This document shows positions 1-10,776 of a stretch of 64,000 bases of DNA, piece after piece. The position numbers and the translations under genes were made by a program. Position 1 is the stretch's first letter, and every line of letters begins with the position of its first letter. The stretch comes from Cyathus striatus (Eukaryota > Basidiomycota > Agaricomycetes > Agaricales > Nidulariaceae): contig JAOVFP010000012.1 of NCBI GenBank assembly GCA_025738555.1, positions 248,001 through 312,000 on the forward strand. Reading direction: 5' to 3'. The notes below the pieces were generated by a model that saw nothing but the letters and a program-made list of their open reading frames with translations, did not search any database and was not told the DNA's origin.

Positions 1-1005
1 TGTTCTAGCAAATACGCTCTATAAGTAAGAATCGGCGTTGGTCAGGTGTATTTGATGAATACATTTCAATCAATATACATGCCTTCGCTCGTGTCGTGGC
101 TTCTTTGTATCCAGGTACGAGGTGAGCAGTTCCTGCCAAATGACCGCTACTGTTAGACGAAGCATGATGTCGGTAGGATGTGTACAAACCTCCCCCTTTG
201 GTATACTTTTCAAGGCATAAACAAACAACTCTTGTTCTTTCTCTCTCCAACTATACACCGCATTGAAAGAGCTTGAACAACCATGATTAAGTCTAGCCAT
301 ACGAGGGAAAATGCCAACCCCCTCCGGACCTGCAGAAACAGCATTTGTCTGGAATATTACTAGAGCAACTTCTGCTGGATGTTTCTTGGGGTCAAGATGT
401 TCTGGAAAATTAACATAGGACAGTCCATAGAACGATTCTTGCTCAGTTATGTTGAGATTGGATGCCAATTGGGCAATCAAGGTTGTTGGAGAGGTAGTTA
501 CTGGAAATATATTGTTTACTTCGAACATTACACAGTTCATGCTGTATCTTACTTTGTCGTGGAACGACGAAGAGAGGTTTCTCTTGAATCAGTAGTTCTC
601 CTTGCTTGTACGCCATTAGTAACAGATATCACAACCAAGTCGGCAACGATTAGCACGTACTTCTATGTTGCGCGTTGCAACTAGCCCTTTCCCTTTACCT
701 GGCAGATCAACCACTGCAAATGGAGACGCTATGTTGTTTCCAGACTTCCAGTATGGCGACAAAACGTAAACCCAAAGTCCCCATGAAACCAGTACGAAAT
801 ATGGTATCCAGCGCAATATAAAAGCCTGTACAATGGTTAAAAATGCGGTGTTATTTGTACTGTTTGGACGTACGATTATTGAGTCCAGGCGAGACTCTGA
901 TTCGACCGCTGGACTGGGCGAACGACCGCGTTTTGCCTCATCGGTGGGTCTGGACTTTGCAGCCACTCGATTTCGATTTCGACTTTGATCTTTGTCTTTT
1001 GCCAT
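1..1005 (-). CDS. SET-domain protein with N-terminal membrane anchor (3' end cut by window edge)
   Basis: Putative protein lysine methyltransferase of the fungal SET/SMYD-like type. The ATG is at 1003-1005. The first exon carries a basic, Ser/Pro-rich N-terminus, then one hydrophobic segment (about residues 50-85, with FILRWIPYFVLVSWGLWVYV), then the start of SET at GKGKGLVATRNIE. Later exons give GELLIQEKPLFVVP, the NHxC-type motif (MARLNHGCSSSFNAVY) and GEELLTSYLDTKKPR, the usual order of SET motifs. The last visible intron (82 down to 19) starts with GC instead of GT. It joins AG to A, giving ...ERR-AYLLE, as this family requires. The gene leaves the window at base 1, so the post-SET part is unseen. 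The fold is clear. The substrate is unknown, and membrane tethering is inferred from the hydrophobic segment. Confidence 0.8.
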
Positions 1006-1314
1006 AATGCGGGTTTATGTAAAGAAATATAAGAGTGCTGAAGCTGAAGTACTTAACGTTGAATGCTGCGTCTGAACAGGATGGTAATTTCACAATATTT
1101 ACTCCGTGGCCAAGTCGTGTTTTGGGCGTCTAATGGTAATGGTCTGATCTCATAAATTCATCAAATTTTTCGCTCAACGCGGTACTCATTGCCAACATAA
1201 ATGCATTGTACAAATAAATACATTGGACAAGACAATTGCAACGTAAAATTCCTTTAAAAAAATATGTTTCGTAACATGCATGAACATTAATAATCAAAGG
1301 ACAGTCAATAATAA

Positions 1315-2159
1315 TCAATGTCTTTTAGGTTCCAACTTTCCGGATAACAAGGTAGCAAAGGTAACTGTGACAAGACATGTGAGGGCAACAGCAACGAATC
1401 CCGTCGTAACTCGAGCAGCAGGGTATAGTCCTTTCGTCAAGGCAGCTTGAATAGAATAATATCGCACAGCACCTAGATTACATGTTACCTATGTTGCAAT
1501 CGCCGTTCTGCATGATCTTGGACGCACCGATGAATAAGACAACAAGTCCCAATCCCACTGTTGTGGCGCCTAGTGGAAGTACGAATGTATGAAGTCGGTG
1601 CTCCCCTGAAGATAGCTTGGAAGAGGCGCCAGCTGCTGTAAATAGCTGAACCAGGGCTACAAAAATAGGTCAGCTATGCTCGAAGAAGTTGACGATTGAA
1701 ATAGTGGCGTACCAACGCCAGAGGAAGCAATAGCTAAACTTGTCCTCATGTATGCCAAAAGGTTCGCTCAGATGCTAGGTGATCACGAGCAACACTACCA
1801 CTGTTGTGTAGAGTTAAGGATATGCCTTCGGGTACCAGGCCATCAAATGAACTCCAGAAGGAAGAGGGCGCAGAATCCGCCAGCTCCACTTGGGGACAGT
1901 GACCATCGTCATCACCCTCAACTGTGAAGCCCGATGAAGATGAGGAGCCAGCTGTTGAAGATTCCGGATTTATGTCGTTTAAGCCATTTTCGGGGTCGCA
2001 TACAGGACGGACGAAGTCAATGGTTGAATAATTCAGAGTATTTTTGGAGGATTCCTTGTGCAACAAAGGGCTATTTTCATGACCGACTGGATCAGTACTG
2101 TTAACAGTACAGCGAACAATTGTAGACGTTGCACCGTTGTTAGACCCGGAGGAAGCCAT
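1315..2159 (-). CDS. DUF202-domain membrane protein, frame broken by one missing base
   Basis: The N-terminal 130 or so residues are acidic and Ser-rich (MASSGSNNGATST...). They lead into the hallmark DUF202 motif ARDHLASERTF. The frame then breaks. The expected continuation LAYMRTSLAIASSGV is present but one frame away, because the T run at 1757-1760 (read on the minus strand) is one base short. After the break the domain is intact: two introns, then GATTVGLGLVVLFIG, RYYSIQAALTKG and a third hydrophobic helix ending SGKLEPKRH-stop. DUF202 is the three-helix membrane module also found in Vtc1-type and YidH proteins. Substrate and role are unknown. Either the base is missing from the assembly or the gene is a very young pseudogene. 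A transposon sits about 190 bp upstream of the start. Confidence 0.75.
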
Positions 2160-2350
2160 TATATACTCGTAAAGAACGGAAGAAAACAACGTGAAGAAAG
2201 CACGTTGAACGCGGCGTCCTGGTGGTTGAAGTTTGAGAACACAAGCGTTCTTATACTTAAAGGAAGTGTAGAACCAGTCCCGAATAATGGGAGTTTGTGC
2301 GAAACTTGTTCCATTTACGCGAGCTTCTACGAGTATAAGTAGGATGAACT

Positions 2351-2620
2351 CAGACTCCAAACCAGTCGCTTTTCGCGCGTTCAAGTAGGCTAACGCCGTT
2401 ATATCCGAAGAACTTGAACTTGAACGCGCTACAAGCGACTGGCAAAACTTGTAAGGTCGGTCACGTGGTTTCGTTTCCCATGGGCACTCGAGTCTCGGTT
2501 TTATCTTGAGTGCTTGCCACTTTCGCCAACCACATACATAATTGTGTCTGCAGCTCAGTGGCCCGAAAATGTGCAATCATATTTTTTAAATAGTATTTGA
2601 ATTGTATGTAGAGTATATAA
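2351..2620 (+). repeat. Left terminal inverted repeat (270 bp)
   Basis: It begins CAGACTCCAAACCAGTCGC and is the reverse complement of 3167-3436. Within it, 2362-2386 and 2418-2442 are inverted arms of about 25 bp, so the end can fold back on itself. Confidence 0.9.
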
Positions 2621-3166
2621 AATGGCTTTATTTGTAGTGTAACCAAAGTGTAACAGGACAATATCTATTTTATGCTAAAATAATTCAGAACTTGACACTA
2701 ATAATAACTGTCCAAAATACAAACCAATATTTGAATGAGTTGAATGAGCTGAAGGTGGTATGTGTAGGGGAGTTTCGTCATGACAAAGACTTTCTGCAGG
2801 TCATAAGTTAATTTAATTAGAACGTATTTAACAATCACATACCAATGTGCTCAAAGGTCATCAGTGCCACATCCTGTGTCCTGTGTATTTTCTTGCTTCA
2901 GTAACCGAGTTTAGACTCAAGAGTGGGGCAGATTGTTCAATGTCCATTCATGACGATACTTTTAGGGTACTTGTTAACTTAATCAGCATATTCTAAGTCA
3001 TCTCGACAATGTAATACATCTGGATCTCATTCACATATAAGTTTTTAGTTTAAATTATTATCAGGTGTTCAATTATTTTATAGTAGTATCAGTTAGATTA
3101 CAATTTGGTGACAGTCTCAGCTGTCAATTCTAAAAAACCTTAGACACAATACATAAATAAAAGTCA

Positions 3167-3436
3167 TTATATACTCTACATACAATTCAAATACTATTTA
3201 AAAAATATGATTGCACATTTTCGGGCCACTGAGCTGCAGACACAATTATGTATGTGGTTGGCGAAAGTGGCAAGCACTCAAGATAAAACCGAGACTCGAG
3301 TGCCCATGGGAAACGAAACCACGTGACCGACCTTACAAGTTTTGCCAGTCGCTTGTAGCGCGTTCAAGTTCAAGTTCTTCGGATATAACGGCGTTAGCCT
3401 ACTTGAACGCGCGAAAAGCGACTGGTTTGGAGTCTG
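3167..3436 (-). repeat. Right terminal inverted repeat (270 bp)
   Basis: It is the mirror copy of 2351-2620. Similarity stops abruptly at 3167, where the core sequences diverge. Confidence 0.9.
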
Positions 3437-3770
3437 GGATGAACTTGGCGATTGGTTTTAGTGCTTTCTTACACTCTGCACTGTGCAGCTCGGACCAATC
3501 ATGAAGCATTGTTTACGCGGAGCTTGAATTTCAAAAGGGTTCGATGATCACCTAAAATAAGTAAATTGTCTCTGGACCCCTATTCACCGATGAGCGTTTG
3601 AGTGTCAAGTTGTTCAGTGGTACTAGGTGGTATTACGGTCCTAGTGCTCATATAACGACTCTATATGACGATTAGATTGTATTCCTATATTTACATGGTG
3701 TTATATGAAATAAGAAGAAAAGCTTGAGAAAAGTATCACGGAGGTTATTAATCCCCGTACATTGTCAAAC
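3437..3770. other. Intergenic, no gene seen
   Basis: It starts with the right copy of the 9-bp target duplication. The rest is AT-rich sequence downstream of the transporter gene. No ORF or RNA gene is recognised. Confidence 0.6.
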
Positions 3771-5221
3771 TTAATCCTGTTTCTTTTCCTTTCTAACACT
3801 GAGAGTGTAAAGTCCACTCCCTAAGAACACCAAGGTAGCTCCAAGAATCAATTGTGAATTCCATTGATTACTGAACCACCAGACACTGAAGCAAAGACTT
3901 AATGCTTTCCGCGTAGTGAGGACAATGTTGGTTGAAACAGATGAAACTTGCTGTATATAAGTGAGTTTCAAATATTCACTTGCACTCGCTGTCATGCTTA
4001 CCGATGTAAGACGATTGACGCCAGATACGCAAATTAACTGCGACACAAGGTTTGCCAAAAGAACCATATAGGCAGCAATGGCAGCGTTTGAAGTCGAGCG
4101 CGACAGGCTCTCAATACCTGTTCGAACGTCAGAGCCGAGAAATAGGAAACCCGGGAGAGAAAGCAAGTGCTTCAGGTGATTTAGCATCAGTACGGCATTT
4201 ACGGTTCCATTAATTATATCGCAATACCGTGTACAACACGCCTTCTTTCCAGCAAGGTCCGTATATCTTGTAGGTCCGTTCTTGAAGTACGCCAAGATAG
4301 CCAGTGCAGAACAACGAAACCACTAGCATAGAAATACCAGTCACATACTTCCGTAGTTCCTCTGGTGTCTTGGTCAGCGCCGCCGCCGCCGAACGTGAGG
4401 AAGAAGGCCGTGAGAGCGTTGCAAGTATTACGCCGACGGTCACCACTGCAACTGACGCCTGTGAACACACATATACATAAGTTGATGTTATCACCTGAGG
4501 ACAGAAGACGGACTAGCTGGGAAGGCGCGTATCGCTTCTTCGAAATGAAATATCCAAAAAGTACTGAGATAGGTAGACCTATAACCCAAAACATTACGAT
4601 CAGGAAATGACCAAACTCAGGGTTACTCACCTGCTGACCGAAAAACTATTTGGACTGTCAATGGAACATTATAAGCAAAAGCCCAATTGTTCAGCAAAGA
4701 CCCAGTAAGTAAGACAAGTACTTGAAGCCCCCATTGAGGTAAAGGAACTTGTCTGGGCCTGAGTCGTGGTAAATATCCATTATTAAATAAGAGGAAAGAC
4801 GGTAAGGAGTGCAGGGTAATAAAGAGCATTTGAGAAAAAGTGAGGGCAGAGCCTGCCGCCAGGTTGTCAGACATGAGACGATATTAAGAACGTGGCAACT
4901 AACACACCTATCCGCGGACTCAATATCAATAGCTGTTCGTAAGCCCAGACGTTACTGCAGGACACTAGATCAACACTTCTGTCTTAATGCACTAATAGAT
5001 TTATCCATACGTGCAGCATCCTCCGAAAACCATTGACAAAACCTATGCGATTTAATTAAGATAAAAAGATACCCTGACAACAAGTGATATCCACTTACTG
5101 CATAGAAATCAACAGTAGCTGGAAGGATCTGCGAAACGTTCACGACGCCTGCTACCGTCTTGGGTATAGGCTCATCGGATGGCGATTTTTTCACTGGTCT
5201 TGCTGTTATTCCCTCCCTCAT
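3771..5221 (-). CDS. yea4: UDP-N-acetylglucosamine-type nucleotide-sugar transporter (Yea4/SLC35B4)
   Basis: Eight exons join in one frame to 359 residues: 5221-5099, 5042-5011, 4954-4908, 4852-4631, 4578-4495, 4451-4228, 4169-4002 and 3950-3771. Family signatures in order are VLSMVFGGCCTNVWAYEQ (first membrane helix), ALTFSQMLFITLHSLPSF, LLNNWAFAYNVPLTVQIVFR, WKEGVLYTHLLSLPGF, and near the end NRLTSQVSSVSTNIVLTTRK with LILGATLVFLG. These are the conserved blocks of the UAA-type transporters of ER and Golgi, which import UDP-GlcNAc for chitin and glycan synthesis in exchange for nucleotide monophosphate. Ten hydrophobic helices are likely. The C-terminus KEKKQD resembles a dilysine ER-retrieval tail. 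Substrate choice is inferred from the family. Confidence 0.9.
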
Positions 5222-5599
5222 GTCTGAAGGATGTAATGTATAAAAATATGTATCAGTTTGCCCTCACCTTAAATAACCAGCTGGGTGCTCATCGTGAAGG
5301 CGGGGATAGAAGTGGTTAGATCGGGCCGTGAGAACTCCGTCCCGGGTGACGTTGTTTTGTAAGGGCAGGCTTTGAAAATGTAGTCCGTCAGTGAGGCTCT
5401 CCCACCAAGAAGCATTGCTTGACGTCAATACTCAGGTGCATGAGAACAGAAAATACTTATGACCTACTTATATATTGTACATTTATTTAATCACAAAATA
5501 AAGAAGTAAGTATAATAGAAATTGAGTAGAAAGTCTCTTCATTATTCATAAAAACCGTCATCTCAAAACAGGGGTGGGAAGGTTAGAACAAAGGGCACA
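5222..5599. other. Intergenic between two minus-strand genes
   Basis: It holds the 3' flank of the Vip1-like gene and the promoter side of the transporter gene. Nothing else is seen. Confidence 0.5.
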
Positions 5600-6748
5600 T
5601 TACACCACCGTTGGTGCAGCCTGCGTTTTGGGATCCGGCACCGACTCCGAACCACCAGCCTGCTGAGATACTGCAACCTCTGATCGGGCCTTCTCCTCGT
5701 CAGCAATACGGCGAGCTTCTTCATGAATATCAAGTACTTGTTTGGATGTATTGGTATAGAATGAGCGGACTTTCTGTCCGAAAGGCGAAGTGATAGCTTT
5801 AGCGTAATACTGGATTCGATATATCAGATAAAGATTAAAACAACGAAGAAGCTGCACCTACGTCGTTAGCTATTTTAGACAATCCCTTTTGTTCATCGAC
5901 CTCCTTTGCTTTTTGAACGGCGGCATCAACGGTGCTCTGAGCCTTTGCAGATACAGTTTGATCAGGTCCTAATGCGCGTTCTCCTACAGTTTTGTCGAGA
6001 GAATGGAAATAGTTTATGAATCGTTTGGAGATTCCCTGCTTGGCTGAAATATTGCTTAGACAAGCAGCATTCAATAAGGGGAAATCTACCCACTGTCAAT
6101 CTCAATAGCACGCTGAAGAATCTGATCAGACAACTGATAACCCTTTGCAAGGTATTCGGCGGCAACTGACATAGAAAGAGAAAATGGAAAAGAGTGAGCA
6201 ATAGATAACAGTACGCTAGGAAGGCATGGACATACTTCCTGCTCGAGGTTTGTCGGATTGATCGATTCCCTCGCGAGTAGCGTCATGGTGAGCCTCATCG
6301 TCGGGGTGAGCTACGTCAGATGCGACATTCAAAGTCGCTCCATCTAGAGTGCCTCCGTTGAGCTAGCGAGATGATTTAGACGGCTAACAACTTCATCTAT
6401 AACGTTTAACATACCATGATCGCTGTCTTGGCAGCAGACGGCTTCTCAAAGTTGATTGTTGCGTGGCCTTCAGCGGGAGCATGATCGATGGAGGTGATTC
6501 TATTTCAACGTTAGTTAGTATTCAGGAATAGAACAAAGTCACTGGCGACTCACTTCCCACAAAATCTGTTAGAAGGACAGGGATGTGAGTACCAGACCAA
6601 CTACGATGAATTGGTAGCTTACGTGAAGAAATCATGCAACTGAGCTTGAGTTGTGGATGGAGAGATTCCTGATACCTAGAGAAGAGACTTTGAACACGTT
6701 CGGATGCACAAATTAGACAGAACATACGGTGACTGGGAAGGTGGACAT
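5600..6748 (-). CDS. vip1: Vip1-like RNA-binding protein (one RRM)
   Basis: The ATG at 6746-6748 starts MSTFPVTVSGISPSTTQAQ. The first short introns fall inside the RRM: RNP2-like VTVSGISP, then LHDFFTFCGKI and HATINFEKPSAAKTAI as the RNP1 and last-strand region. Downstream exons encode RAGIAAEYLAKGYQLSDQI, the ALGPDQTVSAKAQS block, EVDEQKGLSK and KVRSFYTNTSKQVLDIHEEA. This conserved tail is seen in fungal Vip1-type proteins. The tail looks amphipathic and helical and ends Gln/Ala/Pro-rich. The protein is about 270 residues long, near the family length. RNA target and function are not known from sequence. All junctions are GT-AG and the frame is intact. Confidence 0.9.
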
Positions 6749-7842
6749 GATGGTTAGGTAGAATTTGGGTAGAATGTGAATTGGTGAACGGAGACAGGAG
6801 TAGCGCTATTGATAAACTCTATTAGCATGATGACGTCACGCATAGGACGTCACTCAGTCCGTCTAGGCCCCACGTTCTCCCAGTCTGAGTCTGAGCAAAC
6901 GACAGCGGCCAGCCGCAGTTTCGCAGCAGTTGGGCTGGTCTAGAGCGCAAGTAGGGTTAGAGTTGGGTTAGAGGAAACGTAACTACGTCACGCTGGAAAT
7001 TAATACTTCCAGTCGAAGTCCAACTCAGTTGAACTCGGCAACCATATTACACCGTATAGTAACAAATGCGAAATCGAATGTAGCACACATAGACGAGTTT
7101 AAGGCGGAGAAAACTGTACTTGTTGTAATCGTAGAGAGAGCTTAGATACAAAGGCTTCAAATTATCAAATTGATGGAAAGCTGGAAACAAAAGGAAAACT
7201 TCGTATGCGTACTCTTGCGTACTATTATGACGTGCACGTGATCGTCGGAGGCAAAAGCGGAAGTAAAAGTTAGGGCATAGGATTAGGCGGTGTATTTATT
7301 TATATCTTAATTAGCCACAACGACGAGCGTGGGGAGGAGTCTCTTGTTCTCGTTGCCCTCACCTTGCACTTCCACTTATTTACATCCCCGTCCATCTCCC
7401 GAAGAAAGTATTCACTCATCACCAGCATTCTATACACATTCAGGACTCTTTTCAGCATATTCAAACCGTCTGCAAACTGCGCATTTAAAGTGGAAAGGTC
7501 GTGAGGCGTCGTGGAGTAAACAGCTAGTAGCCACGCCAACTCCTTGCTGTAAAGTATTTTCTTCGTATGTTATTCAACTACTTATAACTTTTGGTGTTAC
7601 CAGTTGAATCCATTTTAAAGACGCAGGGCGTCTGGACTCTGCACCCAGCTGGCAGCCTGACTGGAACTTCATCAATACAGAATACACCAATCACGAACAT
7701 TGACAAGTGGCGCTGACAGCTTCGTGGTCAAGCTATTGTAGGTCACTGCAGTAGTAGCCTATTATAATCAAAACAATTATGGTATGTCCAAGAATATGAC
7801 ATTACATGACTAGTCTCAATCCGCCAACGTCTCCCTTTCTAG
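6749..7842. other. Divergent intergenic region, 1.1 kb
   Basis: It lies between the start of the Vip1-like gene (minus) and the ORF at 7843 (plus), so it probably holds both promoters. GTTAG-type repeats occur at about 6950-6972. No conserved ORF is recognised. Confidence 0.5.
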
Positions 7843-8574
7843 ATGAACAACGACTGGCAAATGAGCTCATCATATCGCCTTCACAACGACTATACCAGGC
7901 CATCAAGCCCTATTGAAGTTCCTTCTTGCCGCAGGCCGGCTACCTCTTTCTCGCTCTCTCCAGGGAACTGGTCTTCCTCTTCGGAGCTGATTTTTGATAT
8001 GTCTCCATTGTCACAGGAATATTCCTCCATACGCTTTAATTCAATTGCACTGCAATCGGCCCGCGAGGGACGTGAGCATGAACCATTCCTTTACCAGTTG
8101 CCTATTTCCGGTTCCCGTTCATACCGCCCTATCCAGTCTGATTCTCGGTCACAAGACTTCCCACAGCCAACTAACAATGTGGAGGCTCCGATCAGCACTG
8201 AGAATTATCAATGGTCAACCGTAGTGACTGCGGTGCAAGCTGAGGGTCATGCAGGAGAGACTGTCAAGGACGACTTTACAGTCTCGAAGGCAGCGCCCGA
8301 GACAACCAAAATAGTCGGCTTCTCGCCTATAATTCCCCATCAAATAGCTGGACTTCAGGCTGAGGAGCATGTAACCAAAAAGCCTCCTTTTCCTCCTCCT
8401 CGTCAATTGCCAGCTTCATCGTCGTCGTGGATTCTCGCTGGTAATTCTGGAGGCGGAGACTCTTCTCCCCCTAGACACTCCTCCGATGCTGGCATGCTTG
8501 ACTTCAAGAAATACTTGCTTCGCAGAATAGATGAGAAAAAGTTCCGCCTCTTTACCGACGTGATGGCCTTTTAA
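7843..8574 (+). CDS. Hypothetical Ser/Pro-rich protein, single exon
   Basis: An uninterrupted 243-codon frame starts MNNDWQMSSSYRLHNDYTRP and ends EKKFRLFTDVMAF-stop. It is rich in Ser and Pro with a KKPPFPPPRQLP stretch, so it is probably mostly disordered. The last 25 residues, from GMLDFKKYLLRRIDEKKF, are basic and could form a helix. I see no domain, signal peptide or membrane segment. Length and low stop density favour a real gene, but without a recognised homologue it stays a candidate. Confidence 0.45.
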   Translation: MNNDWQMSSSYRLHNDYTRPSSPIEVPSCRRPATSFSLSPGNWSSSSELIFDMSPLSQEYSSIRFNSIALQSAREGREHEPFLYQLPISGSRSYRPIQSDSRSQDFPQPTNNVEAPISTENYQWSTVVTAVQAEGHAGETVKDDFTVSKAAPETTKIVGFSPIIPHQIAGLQAEEHVTKKPPFPPPRQLPASSSSWILAGNSGGGDSSPPRHSSDAGMLDFKKYLLRRIDEKKFRLFTDVMAF

Positions 8575-10776
8575 AATAATTCACGTCATAATGATTCGAC
8601 CACGCCTCTGCATTCGTCCGCCATGTTATCGTAGATCTGTTCAGGTATTATGTTCTTATTTCCAATTTCCCTACACGTATGTATCATCCAACCAAACACA
8701 TAGATTTATATCACTTATTAGAATATTGACTCCCGCATACCTGCTTTGTTCTTATTACCACCATTCACTGCCGTGGTTACTATTTTTATACAAAAAATCG
8801 TTCAGAAATGCATTCGTTACATAATTATTGAACTCTGCGAATATTAGTTGACTCATACTTGCTTTCTTGGCGGCCTTACATCTCTATGGTTGGCGCGGCG
8901 CCAGCAAAAATAGCATATGCCGATCATTGCCCATTGTCATATAAGTTTGGGGAATACTCCGATGGTCTTACCTCACTACTTACTTCCTAATGGTGAAATT
9001 AGAGCGGGGAAATAACGAGCCTCAGATTATCTCCGGGCGCGGAGTACGATACTATTTTCCTAGTCGATATAATCGTTACTGAGTAGATGTCGAGGAGTTC
9101 TAAATCTAAACCATTATATTTTACCCATTAGTACTCTGGAACCGGATTCGGACAGCTACTTATGTTGGAGCATCAGCAACAGAACAAGATAAATTCAGCA
9201 AGCAGTAAAATAACATCGTCAAGGCCTCGTTGTTGATGAATATCTATAGCGTTGGAAAGCAGTTTGGCATCTCTCCTAAGCGGTGTCGAGGAACTTTTGG
9301 GCGAACTGGGCGAACCTGGTGAGACAGGGTGAGACCTGGTGCTGCAGTTCTAAATATAATTTCGATCTCGATCGCTCATGTGCATTGACCTTCAGGCACA
9401 TCATTGGCGATCTCCTTCCTGATTTAGTTTCAAGGCCACTTGCCCTCGGTCACTATGAATTCTGAAATTCTCTGCTGGGGTTACTGCATCACTTGTGAAG
9501 CTCGGCGGATCAGCGAGAGTGTAGGGGGAATTGTCCCTGAAAAAAGATCAGTTATCGCTTGTGAACAGTTTGAAGGACCCATCACAGATTTTCTAGCTCA
9601 AGTACTACAGAATTTGGGGACCGACTCTTTGTGTGCAACTTCTGTAGTGCTTAGATCCACAAGCTTATTCTGCATGTTTCCTGCTTCCAGCCCATATTAG
9701 ATAGAAACGTACATACCAAGCTAAAATAGACAGAGGACAGAATGGGATTATACCCTGAAGATCGTGGGTATCACTAAGTACTATCATTGAGAACAGAAAA
9801 ACATATTTAGAACTTCTCCCTGATGACAGATAGTTTGCCTCCACACTTGTGGCGGTCTGCAATATAATAACTCGACGCTTTTGATAGATGATGCATTCAA
9901 GGCTGTACATCATGAACTCGTGTATACATCATTGACAGAGAATGTGATAAGCTTGATTCTCTTGATAGTATCGAGGATTGGATGTCGGCAGTAAGATAGG
10001 AGAATAGAACGTCTAGTGATGATGATAATGATGATCCAACACAAAGAAGAGAAGCAGAGAGAAGCATCGACAGGCTGTGCCCTTAGATACACTGACGTCT
10101 TTGGTCATGATCTACGCGCCCCGCACGGTGCTTAGATTGGTAGCATAATACATAGACTGATCATTAGCTTTCAAGTACTTCATTAATCATGAAGGGCTGT
10201 CACGATGCCATCATCTAAATAAGCATGTACATACCTCAATCATATTTTAAACCGCAGTACTTAGTTCATTTCATTTGAGGAAAGATGTATATGGAATATG
10301 TTCATCAAGCGAAGTAGTGAACCGTACGCATCACCGCCCGCTTACCAGTTCAGATTTGAATTAGTGGTTCAATTGGGTCGCAATGAAAGCAAGTCTCGGA
10401 GGCAGGCTTACCACCGTCCTGGTATCCGATCAATGGTGTAGTTGCAGCCTAATACTTTCAGCGCTGAAATCTCGTCTAAATTTACTTACCGTTGCAGGCA
10501 CTTAAAAACCATTTCCAATCATTTGTACAGCTTTATTTGATAACTACAGTTTGTGAGCGTGATTGAAGCGTAGTATTGAAATATTGAAGCAGTTAGTAGT
10601 TTGGTGGCAGTATGTGTTATTTATTTGCATCGCAGGTATTTGCCAAATATTGGGCACGATCACGTGGATAGCATGCAGGTGACGGAGTTGCACATGTTGA
10701 ATTTAACGGATACAGCAACATTTAACCACACACTTCAGTCTACACTTCGAGAACGGAGCTCCAGGGAAGCAGGGCA
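8575..10776. other. 2.2 kb without a supported gene
   Basis: Only short frames (under 90 codons) occur and none shows a family motif. A small direct-repeat patch lies at about 9298-9335 (GGGCGAAC twice, GGTGAGAC twice). The last few hundred bases are presumably the promoter and 5' UTR of the Nud1-like gene. Confidence 0.5.

Larger units (their letters stand above)
2351..3436. mobile_element. Non-autonomous fold-back DNA transposon (MULE-like), 1086 bp
   Basis: Two 270-bp terminal inverted repeats that look base-for-base identical flank a 546-bp AT-rich core (2621-3166). The core has no transposase-sized reading frame. The element is bounded by a perfect 9-bp direct repeat, GGATGAACT, at 2342-2350 and 3437-3445, read as the target-site duplication. 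Nine-bp duplications plus long inverted repeats are typical of Mutator-like elements; hAT and P elements usually give 8 bp. Each repeat also contains its own inverted arms of about 25 bp, so each end can fold into a hairpin. Identical arms and an intact duplication imply recent insertion, mobilised in trans. The superfamily is inferred. Confidence 0.85.

Noticed and set aside
3211..3504. Plus-strand ORF nearly identical to part of a minus-strand ORF at 2350-2576
   Set aside because: Both are read-through of the same transposon inverted repeat; the similarity is explained by the repeat, not by gene duplication.
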